DNA of 64,000 nucleotides from Hofstenia miamia. Its lineage: Eukaryota > Xenacoelomorpha > Acoela. Location: NCBI GenBank assembly GCA_004352715.1, contig SCFE01000013.1, positions 1,321,666-1,385,665 of the forward strand, read 5' to 3'. The notes beneath the pieces were generated by a model that saw only the letters and a program-made list of their open reading frames with translations, was not told where the DNA came from and searched no databases. Shown here in pieces: positions 42,719 through 54,202 of the stretch (position 1 is the stretch's first letter; the number at the start of each line of letters is the position of its first letter). A program made the translations under genes and the position numbers.

Positions 42719-43677
42719 AATGAAATGAAATGAAATGAAATATCTATATTTAGAGTTGCTTTTTACAATATTAAATGCTGTTTACAACTCTGAATAGCGC
42801 CAAACAATAGAGATAAAGGAACAAAACATATACAAAAAACACATACAAAAATAATATTTACAAAAATAATAAAAATTACTAGCTTGAGCTATAGCGAATT
42901 TAGGTTAGATGCAGTCTATGGAATAATTACTATTATAAAATTTAAAACCTCACTATTTGTATTCAAGCCTTTTTTGTATAACTAAAGAAGTATTTTTTAA
43001 TTTCGTTTTTGAATATTTTAAAAACAATTAGGGTTTATTTTTACTGGCAATGGTGATTGGACTGAGAGGAAATTATTGATGTGTTGAGAAATGGATTTTT
43101 CATTATTTTGTTGTTATATGGAAGAGGCTTATTTTTAGGGTTCTTTGATTATGTCTAAGTAAATTAGCTACCAGCATAATAAAATGCACGCTCAAACAAA
43201 AGCTGTTTCAACTTTCTTTTAAACAGGAAATGATTCGTCTCAAATCTTAAAATGGATGGCAAGGAATTCCAAAGTTTTGGCAGAAAATACAAAAGAAAGC
43301 ATCTTCTGCAGTTGAATTTGATTTTGGAGAAACTAATAGAAGCTGATCAGCTGAACGAAAATCGCGATTTGGTATATATAATTAAAGAAATTCGGCTAGA
43401 TGTTTAGGCTCGTGGATGTAGATAATTCTATGGATAGTACATATGATCTTATAACCAATTCTCTCTTTTATTGGTAAAATTTTTAACTTCTTCAGCAATG
43501 CTAGTGCAGAACACTTCCTAGGTTTTCGGAAAATTACCCTTGCTGCAAAATTGAGTACAGATTGTAAGCGTTTCTGTAAATTTGTACTAAAACCAAATAG
43601 GAGGGCATTTCCATAATCCAAACGTGGCAATACATAGATTTTGCTAGAGTAGCTGTTGATGCAACAGTTAAGCAATG
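42719..43677 (-). mobile_element. CR1/Jockey-like LINE 3' end, copy 1
   Basis: On the minus strand a frame (43675-43382) encodes VLPRLDYGNALLFGFSTNLQ, SVLNFAARVIFRKPRK and ILPIKERIGYKI, the region after the reverse-transcriptase domain in CR1/Jockey LINEs, followed by a stop, a long untranslated tail and (ATTTC)n at 42719-42741. A 54-bp patch at about 43020-43073 differs from copy 2 and instead equals 40120-40170. It ends at a lone N. Confidence 0.8.
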
Positions 43678-43678
43678 N

Positions 43679-44760
43679 ATATTTAGAGTTGCTTTTTACA
43701 ATATTAAATGCTGTTTACAACTCTGAATAGCGCCAAACAATAGAGATAGAGGAACAAAACATATACAAAAAACACATACAAAAATAATATTTACAAAAAT
43801 AATAAAAATTACTAGCTTGAGCTATAGCGAATTTAGGTTAGATGCAGTCTATGGAATAATTACTATTATAAAATTTAAAACCTCACTATTTGTATTCAAG
43901 CCTTTTTTGTATAACTAAAGAAGTATTTTTTAATTTCGTTTTTGAATATTCTTAATTTATATATTTATTTTATAGATTTACGCAAATTATACTATATATA
44001 TATATTGATGTGTTGAGAAATGGATTTTTCATTATTTTGTTGTTATATGGAAGAGGCTTATTTTTAGGGTTCTTTGATTATGTCTAAGTAAATTAGCTAC
44101 CAGCATAATAAAATGCACGCTCAAACAAAAGCTGTTTCAACTTTCTTTTAAACAGGAAATGATTCGTCTCAAATCTTAAAATGGATGGCAAGGAATTCCA
44201 AAGTTTTGGCAGAAAATACAAAAGAAAGCATCTTCTGCAGTTGAATTTGATTTTGGAGAAACTAATAGAAGCTGATCAGCTGAACGAAAATCGCGATTTG
44301 GTATATATAATTAAAGAAATTCGGCTAGATGTTTAGGCTCGTGGATGTAGATAATTCTATGGATAGTACATATGATCTTATAACCAATTCTCTCTTTTAT
44401 TGGTAAAATTTTTAACTTCTTCAGCAATGCTAGTGCAGAACACTTCCTAGGTTTTCGGAAAATTACCCTTGCTGCAAAATTGAGTACAGATTGTAAGCGT
44501 TTCTGTAAATTTGTACTAAAACCAAATAGGAGGGCATTTCCATAATCCAAACGTGGCAATACATAGATTTTGCTAGAGTAGCTGTTGATGCAACAGTTAA
44601 GCAATGTCGAATCCTCATATTATTACCCAGATAATATAATGCAATTACTCTAACTTTGTTCACGTGTATATTCATCCTTAAATTTGTGTCAAAGAATGTT
44701 CTTAACTGATGTTGATTCCTCTACCAATAAATCGCCAATCCGGACACGGATTGGTTCCGA
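43679..44760 (-). mobile_element. CR1/Jockey-like LINE 3' end, copy 2
   Basis: Repeats copy 1 with an offset of 929 bp, then extends further upstream: an overlapping frame (44675-44463) adds MNIHVNKVRVIALYYL and RIRHCLTVASTATLAK, typical of the reverse-transcriptase thumb region, with a frameshift to the frame at 44311-44604. Near 44710-44750 RIGDLLVEESTSVKNIL continues the family upstream. The single N at 43678 suggests that copies 1 and 2 are one element assembled twice. Confidence 0.8.
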
Positions 44761-45019
44761 AACATTTGCAATACGTCTACTAGTTCCAGCTGTGATAAAT
44801 TCCGAACATCAACTAAGTAATACAATAAGCATAAATTAGTTTTATTCTTATAAGCTTTGCAGTCAGATTGTTACTAATATAAAATGAGCAATACGAGAAT
44901 TATAGATACATAAATAAGCACAAGCACCAGTAAACATGTAGTGTCATTCCAGAGTAAACATGACATCGGATTGAGGCCTGTATGTAACAACATTTCATCA
45001 CATTCTTTCACTCTTTTTC
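44761..45019. other. non-coding, nothing recognised
   Basis: Follows the LINE fragment upstream; may contain more of it, too decayed to read. Confidence 0.35.
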
Positions 45020-45450
45020 CATAGTTGAGCTATTTGAATTGTTGATAATAAGAATTACTATAAGTTAATATCAATGGAGTAGCACTTTTTCAATCGTCAT
45101 TATATTTTCTTTGTTTAACTCACAGACCATCAGGTCTATTGCATAATTTCGAGTGTTAGAAACGTTGCATATACAGAAATTTTTTGTTGCTGCATAATGA
45201 TAATAAATTTCAAGGATTTATATGAAACTTGGTAAAAACCAAATATTAAATTTATTTATTGTTATCAAAAAATATATTGTATGGAGTGGCAATATACAAT
45301 ATAAGATGAATGATCTATTTTTTATGAAAAGGGTATGACATTACCTTTGTGGTACTTAAACAGTTTCGAACATCGACACCTGATACCGTTAATAATTATT
45401 ATTGCTATAAGATTATTCCGATTGTCATGTTACTAAAAAGGCTCATCGGT
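45020..45450 (+). repeat. extra copy of right-arm segment 40408-40850
   Basis: About 85-90% similar and in the same orientation, ending just before the CGGATCGGATC island. With 1530-2000 it is the third copy of this segment. Non-coding. Confidence 0.75.
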
Positions 45451-46957
45451 ATAGTACTCATACCTTATAAAAATATAATTATTTTTTCAACACAAAATAT
45501 ACGTGTATCAGGTGTAGAAACGATGATTATAACATACGACTGATAAATAAGAAGGAATTTTAACTTGCCACTGTATTGTATGTCGCTTTCACTCAAAATG
45601 CAACAAAATGTACAAAAATAACATTGTACAAATAGATATAATTGTTCGGAAATCCGTTACAAAACATTTAATCTCTTAGAGGATCCTAAAATAAATTGTT
45701 TGTTTAGCAAAAATTCTGTTTTAACAGTTTCTTAAATATTTTAACATTGGAGGTATTCCTTATTTGTGCATCCAATATTTTCTAGGTTTAGCATGTCTTG
45801 ATAAGCTTGCACTTAAATTTCTCATTCTTGTGAAAGATATTAGTGCGCTTATTGCAAGCTATGACATTGTCTAGAAACCTAGATGCTGGAGACAATTTGT
45901 GCAGTATTTGTACAAAGTAACCAAGTTATTCAAGCTATTTTGTATGATGCCGTTGAATTGGAATTGAAATTATGTGATGACCCTGTACTGATGATTTTTA
46001 CCAACTCCTTTTATAAACATTTTTGAATTCAACTTTTTAGCATTTGTGAAGTTCAATGTGGAGAAGAAAATTACTTTAATCATTAGTAATATGTCACACT
46101 GATCGTGGTAGGAAACGAGTTAACCCAGGTCAGGTTGGCTTGAGTTTCTTTTAGACGGGTCGGGTCGTGTGTCATTTGTAATTGTTATGGTGAAAAACAC
46201 TAATAGATTTACGGAACAACTTAAGAATATTTTAAATTCTTAAGCCTGATAATTATTTTTTACTCTTAGTTGTCTTAAGGATTTTAATTGCATAATGCAA
46301 ATCTTAATAACATAATTGCACTATTTATAAAAATACAATGGTGGTATGGTTCAGACTGGGCTTTATGATTTTTGTGGTGAGAAATTTTATAAATAACAAG
46401 TAATTTAAACCTCTAAATTCAAATTTGAAGATTGTGTGCACTATGCATTGTTAACTTTAAATATTGGGATAACACTCTTATAAACATCAATTTGAAAAAT
46501 ATTATATATTTCGTGTTGAACTTGATGTTATTAACAATAACCTTCAAAATTTGTTTATAATGAACCAGTAAAACTTTCAAAAGTTAATAATGTCAATGAA
46601 TGTTTTTCCTTTCAAAAACATAATGCAAAATGTGCCGTCTCGAATTATGCAAATATTTAGGTCAAAATAAGGTTAAAATGGATTGTTTACTTGGTAAAAG
46701 TGTATTTTTTGTGAACAGATGTGTCAAAATTTGAATTCAAATCTAACTAATGTCATTTATGAACTGCGTTTTTTGCAGCCCCGAAAATTTAAAGTATGCA
46801 ATCATAATTCTTTTGTTGAAAACCTTGAGTATTAGATTTTGTCATATTAGGCAGTATTTATATGTTTTAAGAAATATATCCTTGTTTGAAGTCGTTTTAA
46901 CAATCTCGCCCGGGCATTTTTTTACTTTTTAAAACCGGGGTGCTCCAACAAACCTTG
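45451..46957. other. non-coding, with a GGGTCGGGTCG island at 46118-46165
   Basis: One short GC-richer island (CCCAGGTCAGG, ACGGGTCGGGTCG) in AT-rich DNA; it resembles the hAT-type islands elsewhere in the window but no partner island was found. No gene. Confidence 0.4.
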
Positions 46958-47175
46958 CCCCCCCCCCCCCCNNNNNNNNNNNNNNNNNNNNNNNNNNNNN
47001 NNNNNNNNNNNNNNNNNNNNNNNNNNNNNNNNNNNNNNNNNNNNNNNNNNNNNNNNNNNNNNNNNNNNNNNNNNNNNNNNNNNNNNNNNNNNNNNNNNNN
47101 NNNNNNNNNNNNNNNNNNNNNNNNNNNNNNNNNNNNNNNNNNNNNNCCCCCCCCCCCCCCCCCCCACACACACAC
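46958..47175. other. poly-C tract with 175-N gap, then (CA)n
   Basis: Fourteen C, Ns at 46972-47146, nineteen C, and a short CA run. The gap lies inside a C/G homopolymer, a classic sequencing stop. Confidence 0.9.
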
Positions 47176-49529
47176 AAAATCAATTTTATTTATTACCTGA
47201 AGCAAATTTATTGATGAAAATACCTATAAAAATACCAACTCTTTTAGAACAATATGTATAATTTAAAAAATAATTAATGTACGAGTCATATTTTTAGATT
47301 TCTCTTGCTAATAAAATTTTAGAAAAATAATAAAAATTAGGTTCAAACCTTTTTTCAAATTAGATACATAACATAGTTTTGCAAGCAACTACACAAATGT
47401 CAGTGTTACGTCAAAATAAGATCAGAATTTTTTATAACGTATTTGCAGATACCAGAGAAAGAAATTTTCTTTACTGCTGTTTTGAAGATTTTCACGAATT
47501 TTGGTATAAAATTCATGCTCATTATGTCAATGTCTATAAAATTTCTTTATAATGATGATCTCAAAATATTTTAATTTAATATACAAAATGCGGAATTGCA
47601 AGCTTTATTGTGCCGATAGATAACCACATAACCAACCTCTCATACCATGTAACAGCAGTACACACATGCTGAGTACAAATATGGGATAGAAAATCCATTG
47701 AAATACCATTTGCCACAAAACATGAAACAAAAGTCGCCTTTTGGAAGGGGAGTTGATAAACAACCGTTAAGAACAGCAAAATTCCAAGTGCAAATTTACC
47801 AAGTAGAAAGGAATCAGTAAGCATTTACAAACAATACCAAAGCAGCCAGTATTTTTCAAGAAAAGAATGTTTTGCCAACTCATAAATTCGAAATTTCATA
47901 GTTGTATTTCTTAAAACAAAAAATAAAAGTGTATTCACCCAGACATGTAATTTCTACACCTACCTCAAAACGCTTCAATTTTTTTAAAACGTTAACATTT
48001 AACGTGATGGCTGTCATAGATGTGGTTTTTTAGAGATTTTATCAAATGCCGAGACAAAATATAACTAAATATAAGTTGCAAAGTGAAAACATTTATACAT
48101 TCATGTACAATATTTTCAATGGAATGTTCCAAATTTTTCATCTGTGCTTACATTTTCAAGAGTTGCATATTCATTTTCACCCAGTAATGTAGTTCATTCA
48201 ATCAAGAAAACGAATAACATGAAATTCACTGGTGGCCTAATACCTGTTCCTTTGTAATTATGCTTCATCAATTAGAGTAGAAACTTCAATATTTTGTTTT
48301 ATCAGCTTTTTGATATTCCTTCAAACTTGCCATCGTTTGAACATCCGTGTTTTCCAAAACCATTTGTGTTAGACTAGTGCAGATTTCCAATTCCAGTATC
48401 CAACTCATTGAAAGCGAGTTCACTGGTTGCTATATTGGTGTAGCATTTCCTAGAGCAAAAACAAAAGGCTGAATCAAAATTCAAACAGCATTCCAATCAT
48501 GTATCATATTCTGCTATTGAACCATTGATGAGAGAATACACAGCAATTTGGTTCTTCATATGCAGATGTTGGTTCAGTACAATGGAGTATTGTTGAACAA
48601 AATAATTCTTAGCTTCCGTATTACATATGCGGCTTCAAGTAAACGATTACCTCAGAGAAGTTGAAACCTTATATTAAAAGGGTAGAACAATGTAACCTAT
48701 TCACACAAGACTTCTCCAGCGGACTCGTGATATATGTTCTGAAAAAATCATTGATGAGGATTATAGGAGCATTCGAATATCTGGATTTCTTCTGCATGCG
48801 CGACAGGATAATGAAAAAAGACCGGTTTTCCGCGCATTCGAATAGTAAATACATCTATTAATGATATCCGTTGCTTGGATAAATTTGCAAAGGACGGGGT
48901 ATGGCCCCGTACCCTAAGGGTAGTATTTTACTTCTTTTGGGAGACCAGAAAATATATAAATAATGCCTCTTAAAATCATTCTATGTTATCTCCAATTGAG
49001 ACCAAGAACGAGATTTTCTTCTTGTGGATAAGAGGATAGTTTATTAATAGTGGCGTTAATAAAAAACAGCGCAAAATAATTTGAAAACTCTTAGGAACAC
49101 TACTGACTTCTTCAGTGTTTATACGAATTGTATATGATGTATATGAATTGAGTGACGTAAACAAATGTCAACTCGGTCTCTGCAATCAATTCAACTTTCA
49201 GAATTTAGTGAAAAACTACTTTATTCATCATAATTTCAGATTGAGATATTCTATGTACATGTTAGGGATTAATCTAACTAAACTATTCACACCCCAACTG
49301 CTCTACGGTCAATTATGCCACACATCATCTGAACAATTATTATGATGCCACAATTTACAAATAGATCGAAAATTAAAATAGGAAGTATAAGTGTGTATGG
49401 AAATTCACTGATGAGAAATACTTGATTGGAATATTTTCTATTCGGAATCGTTAGATGAGATAATTTTAACAATTGATTAATTTATTTCACTTTTATTTAA
49501 TATATGTATAACTACAATTGAGGAAAACT
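47176..49529. other. non-coding, nothing recognised
   Basis: Several frames of 60-80 codons lack any similarity I recognise. No paired termini seen. A slightly GC-richer patch near 48690-48840 has open frames on both strands and may be an old element. Confidence 0.4.
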
Positions 49530-50150
49530 GCTGCAGACATTTTCGAACGTCAAGTTGTAGCAGGACTTCGTGGACCTCTGGAAAAATTCTCCCATGTGTG
49601 CTTAGGGAAATGTAACATTTATTTATCTAAAATGTATACCTATTTATATGTAGGAACCTTTTCGAATTAAGCAACCTCTCCCAACGGAAACGTGGTTTAT
49701 ACAGTAGTGGTTGAAACTGAAGGTGCTAGTTCTGACCAACTTAAGCTCTTCCGACCAATTACTGTAATACTAACCATCGGTACTTTCAGAGGCCTGAATA
49801 AAATTGAACATGAGTTCTCTAGATTACTGAACAATAAACAGTTTGCATATTAAACTGAGTTATCAAGCCTTCAAGTCATAATAACCCTACGATACGAAAT
49901 ATTAAAATTTTAATGTTGTATACCTTCTTAAAAATAAATTATTCGGTCTAGTTTAAACTTAATATTCATCATCACGAACTCACAAACTCCAGAAAAGCCA
50001 CCTATCTCGTTGTTGCCTTCAATGAAAACTTTGACTTCAGAATTCCTCAATACCAAAATTAGAAAACTAGCTGTTTTCAATTCAACCTTAACATTGTTAA
50101 GGAACTGTATACCAAATACAATTTTAATAAATTTTTGTAGAGCCAATCTA
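49530..50150. pseudogene. possible LTR-retroelement remnants
   Basis: Plus strand near 49536-49600 reads ADIFERQVVAGLRGPLEKFS, which resembles a gag motif (FxxQxxxGLRxP). Minus strand 49928-50146 reads GIQFLNNVKVELKTASFLI, weakly like a retroviral-type protease region. Opposite strands and lack of further motifs keep this tentative. Confidence 0.25.
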
Positions 50151-50499
50151 ACGGTATTAAGAATTATGGCGCCTTTCTAACACTAGGTAAGCATTCTGTG
50201 AAATGGAAGAAAATTGGCACAATGTCTAAATGGGCAATTGGACTTATTGCCAATGTACCTAAAGTTCTCACATGTTATCCACTTTTATAAGCAGTTTCGC
50301 ATCCTAAAAGAAACCAAATATGTATTGTACTTAACATATTTATACTTTATTTTGGTTATCTCCGGTAAAAGTGTTGCTTTTCCTATTGGAATCAATGATA
50401 AATTCAAGTACAAATCAAGATAAAAAAAGTACATTAGATTGAAGCAAAATAAAAACACCTATGCTTCTAATTCTTTTCTTATACGAGCATCAGAAATCT

Positions 50500-50722
50500 T
50501 TAATCCTAGAACTACCACACCGGTCAATTGACCGGGAGAGCTAATCTAAATTGAGTTGAATTTTGTTCATGGCCTAGTAACCGACCGTGACACCCTGACT
50601 TTGTCATACTATATATGGCGAATGTTCTGTTAAAGGAATATTTTATTATTTCTAATTATAAATTTGTTATGAACTAGTCTACCTAGTAACACCATACCGG
50701 TCAATTAATAGGTAGAAATTAA
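50500..50722. mobile_element. piggyBac-like MITE, TTAA-flanked
   Basis: TTAA (50500-50503) is followed by TCCTAGAACTACCA and the palindrome CCGGTCAATTGACCGG (50520-50535). At the other side a related CCTAGTAACACCATACCGG precedes GGTAGAAA and TTAA (50719-50722). CCTAGAACTACC next to TTAA is a familiar piggyBac-type end. The right end is degenerate, and its CCGGTCAATT lies in direct rather than inverted orientation. Confidence 0.55.
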
Positions 50723-50789
50723 ATATAACATACATTTTTGTGGGGTTTCTGAAGAAGTCAACCTACTAAATCAGTGGGTGAGACCAAGA

Positions 50790-51340
50790 TCCGGGTCCGG
50801 ACTGTATACCCCTAGAAGTGTACCTGGCCGGTTTGATCTTGAGAATCCTCTGGCGACCCCTGGCACGCAGAGTGCTGATCTGTATTGAGTCTGATCAGCA
50901 GAGTGAAGCCGAAGGCCGAACTTCAGTTGAGAGGGTTACGCCTATCCCGCTTTGGCCAACTAACGCTACTAACAGTGGCAAATTTAGAGAGCGCCTGTTG
51001 GCTACTATGTAGACACAGCAAAGCTGCCTCTACAGGAAGGCACAGCAAACGATGGCCTAGGGCCTATCTCTTAGGCCAGAGATAGAGAGTCAGTGCTGTG
51101 AATGGCTGTCCTATGAGACGCACCCAAAATTACTTGCCATTATCAGTCGTGCTGTCCACCCAAAAAACTGACAGACAGGCTTCTCGATCGTCACCGCCCC
51201 CACATGCACAAAGTACACATGGTGGCAACCTAGGTTTAATGTCTAATGCGGCTTCGGGACTCCGCACAACGACACTCCCACTGATTGTTAGCATTACCTA
51301 GGAACCACCACGAGGAGGTACTCTTTGGGACGTTTTAGGC
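50790..51340 (+). other. GC-rich stretch, candidate LINE 5' region
   Basis: About half G+C in a setting near 30%. It contains GTACCTGGCCGG, CTGGCGACCCCTGGCACGC and GGCCTAGGGCCT. It precedes a LINE reverse transcriptase on the same strand by about 300 bp, so it may be that element's 5' end, but no protein in it is recognised. Confidence 0.35.
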
Positions 51341-51559
51341 AAAGCCCAACTGTCTAGTGAGTCTATTAAGAAATAGTTTGATAACTCAGTGAATTGCCTT
51401 AGTGCATTTAAAATACCTAGGAACCAGTCAAAATCTGAGATGATTGATTCGTCATTATTTGCTTCTGGTTTTTGAAGTAGAATTGCCAGAATTTGATTGG
51501 CTTTTTCCCCTTCTAGTGCTTTGCCAGAAATGGATAGGAACATTTTAAATATTTTAGAC

Positions 51560-52375
51560 TTTTTGTCCCACCATCAATAGAAAAAGTTGTGCGAATTATA
51601 AAGGTGACAAAAAAGTGATTGCTCTAATAATATCATCACATCCTACACTCTGTTCGACAATGAATATCTCAATTGCATCCCCTATTTTGTTATTCATTTC
51701 TGAGTTAGTTAACAATTCTTTATATGAAGGTTACTCTTCTAACTACTTCAAAAAGTCTAATGTTGTTCCCATACCTAAGACCAGCGAATCTGATCCTCTT
51801 AAATCTAGTAATTGGCGTCCAATTTTTCTTACTACTTTTTGCTCCAAGGTTCTAGAAAAAGTTGCTTATAATAGGCTACTAAATGATTTAAAAAAGAATA
51901 ATCTACTTGGTCCATTTTAAAATGCCTACAAATCTGAACATTCTACTGAAACATGTCATATTCGATTCTCTTTTTCAGATGATCTTAAACTTATTATCAC
52001 CAGTGTTTAAAGAGAGGGTTATTATAAAACAGCAGAAAAATGGATTTGATTGGTCAGAGTTGGTTGATTATGAATGGCCTTTCATTTAATGATATCAAGC
52101 TAAAGTTTTTGTTATTTCCATCTAACGAGGTTAATGTTACCTCTTACAGTCTCCGAGTTGGTTTAATTTCATACTTTTATCGGAGTAGTCAGAAATTTTG
52201 GATTGCTGTTTTCTTCTTCGGTATCTGCGCATGAAAATATTAAGCTCTTATCAAGACAGTGCTTTACAATTCTTAATAATTTGTGGTCTATTCGGAAATG
52301 GATATCGTTTGATATAGCCAAGCGACTAGCTCATGATTATATTCTATGCAAACTGGATTATGTTTATTGCTTGTA
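51560..52375 (+). pseudogene. CR1/Jockey-like LINE reverse transcriptase, internally deleted
   Basis: Frame 51615-51920 has YFKKSNVVPIPK, NWRPIFLTTFCSKVLEKVAY and NNLLGPF, the first motifs of the domain. Near 51960 the sequence jumps to SDDLKLI, the catalytic box, so motifs A and B are deleted. It continues, frame-shifted, with NGLSFN, CFTILNNLWSIRKW and CKLDY, where it is interrupted at 52375. The C-terminal rest appears to be 56773-57188. Confidence 0.75.
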
Positions 52376-53810
52376 AAGTTACGTTAGTTACTTCCTATAC
52401 TCCCTCTAAATTCTTAAGCAATGTTAGTTGCTTTCTATACTCCCTCTAAATTTCTTGAAAAACACATTTTTGCCCATTGCTCTGTCAATATTGGAGCTAT
52501 CACCATAAAACTTTGCAGGCTTATAGAACTCTGCAGGCTGAAAATATTAAAATTTTACAAGCCTGAACATGTCAAAATTGCGCCTTCTAGGGCAAAATAA
52601 ATTTCATGCTGTCATTGATGATATTTGGAGAGAACTCACGCAAAAAATTGGCAATGGAATTTGAAAATTAAAAGTTTTTTTAAATTCCCTACATTAGAAA
52701 TTTATATAAATTTTTTAATAAGTGAGATTTTTAAAATTTTTATACCATATATTTGAAAAAAAAACTTTTTTTGAAAATTTTTTTTCGTTTTTACACACTA
52801 GTGATCTGAATTTTGATCATAATTGTTTGAAATTTCAAGACACAAATTTCACACAGCCATAAATATTTTAAAAAAAATTATTTTGAAAACCCGGGTTTAC
52901 TCTTAGATATTATACCTTAAATTTAGCAGGCCATAGCAACAAAAATTTTAAAGATATCACAGCTCAATTTGAATTTTTAAATAGCAAATTTCACTGAAAA
53001 AAATTGTTTTTCATGTTTAGCTCTAAGATCAATATTAGCTCAGCTAGGTGGGCCAGAGCTGAGCAAATTTTTCAGAAAAGATATTTTCTTTAATAACTTT
53101 TGATATAATGAAGGTATGAATAACATTTTTACAGCAAAATGCGCAGTTTTGAAAGGAGATTCTATTTTTTTTAGTTCTGGAAAGTTTTCAAATTTCAAAT
53201 AAAAAAACATTTTTCTCAAAATTAAAAATTCAAAAATTGCAAATTTTTACTTTGAGATATTTGAAATAACATTCAAAAACAATTTTCCCGAAATTTCCTG
53301 TCAATCTTCCATAATGTGAAATTTTCTCTTTTAGATATGAATATTATAGGATGGGTTAGCAATTTTTTAAAAATTATAGTGATTTTTTTGAAAAAAACTA
53401 TTTATAAAACTGCATTTTGTTTTTAATTTCGTTATTCTTTAACATTTTGTTTAGTAATATTTCGCTTCATTTGAGAACGGTGTCACTAAATAGTCATCTA
53501 AAAATACCGTAAAAAATTTTTGCGTTAATGGGACGGTCAATTTTTAATAAATTTGCTGCCTAAGAGTTTAACTCCTCGGCCTTCAATGAAATATTTTTAA
53601 GTTTTGCTTTCTAGTGTTTGATTGAAATTATTTTTCTTTAAGAATTAGTATTAGTATATTTTTATTTAAAAAATGAACAGAAATCGAATTTTGGTTTGTT
53701 TTGAATTTTTATTAAGTAAGGAATAATTAAAATATAATGATTAATAATGAAATATCCTAAAAATGACCAAATAAAGATCTGCATGTAAAAAATATTTAAA
53801 ATGCTTTATT
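52376..53810. other. left part of a 4.4-kb insertion, non-coding
   Basis: Begins with a repeated block (CTATACTCCCTCTAAATT at 52396 and 52436). Otherwise extremely AT-rich without frames. No terminus of a known element is recognised. Confidence 0.4.
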
Positions 53811-54123
53811 GGCGAAGGTGCAGAATAGTGTCACGCATAAAAAATAAACACTACTAAAGGGTAAAAAATGATAAAATGCATAAAAAGTTTTAAAAATTGT
53901 TGATTTAAACTGATTGCTTAGCATAATTAACAACACGATAACACGTGACAGCACGTGGTAAATAATTAAGAAAGACAATGTATAAAAGTAAGAGTTGACA
54001 ACAAAATAATTGTTTGTTTGTTGATTAATTTATATTTATAATTTAATTACTATTTGAGATTAAAAAACTTATCATTTTTACCTCTTAGTAATGTTAGGAT
54101 GGCACTATTCTGCACCTTCGTCT
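53811..54123. mobile_element. 313-bp MITE with 8-bp target duplication
   Basis: CGAAGGTGCAGAATAGTG at the left is mirrored exactly at the right end (within 54102-54120). GCTTTATT flanks both sides (53803-53810 and 54124-54131). It also contains an inner CACGTG-rich stretch (53942-53957). The 8-bp duplication suggests hAT or P; no coding region. Confidence 0.8.
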
Positions 54124-54166
54124 GCTTTATTTAAGCTAGAACAAATTGTATAGTTTTCAAATAACA

Positions 54167-54202
<36 letters not shown>
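54167..54202. repeat. (TA)n microsatellite
   Basis: About 17 TA units with one CA interruption. Confidence 0.9.

Larger units (their letters stand above)
37113..44142. repeat. right arm of the inverted duplication
   Basis: This is the partner of 1-7477, in opposite orientation. It begins at the edge of a 1000-N gap inside an ABCA gene and ends in LINE tail sequence matching position 1. Compared with the left arm it has gained a Penelope reverse-transcriptase fragment (41480-42262), a 190-bp fold-back MITE (38881-39070) and about 260 bp near 37890-38210, and it lacks the left arm's 2459-4544 block. Confidence 0.85.

Noticed and set aside
46940-47205. Proline- or glycine-rich frames around the poly-C gap
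   Set aside because: Translations of a homopolymer and Ns.
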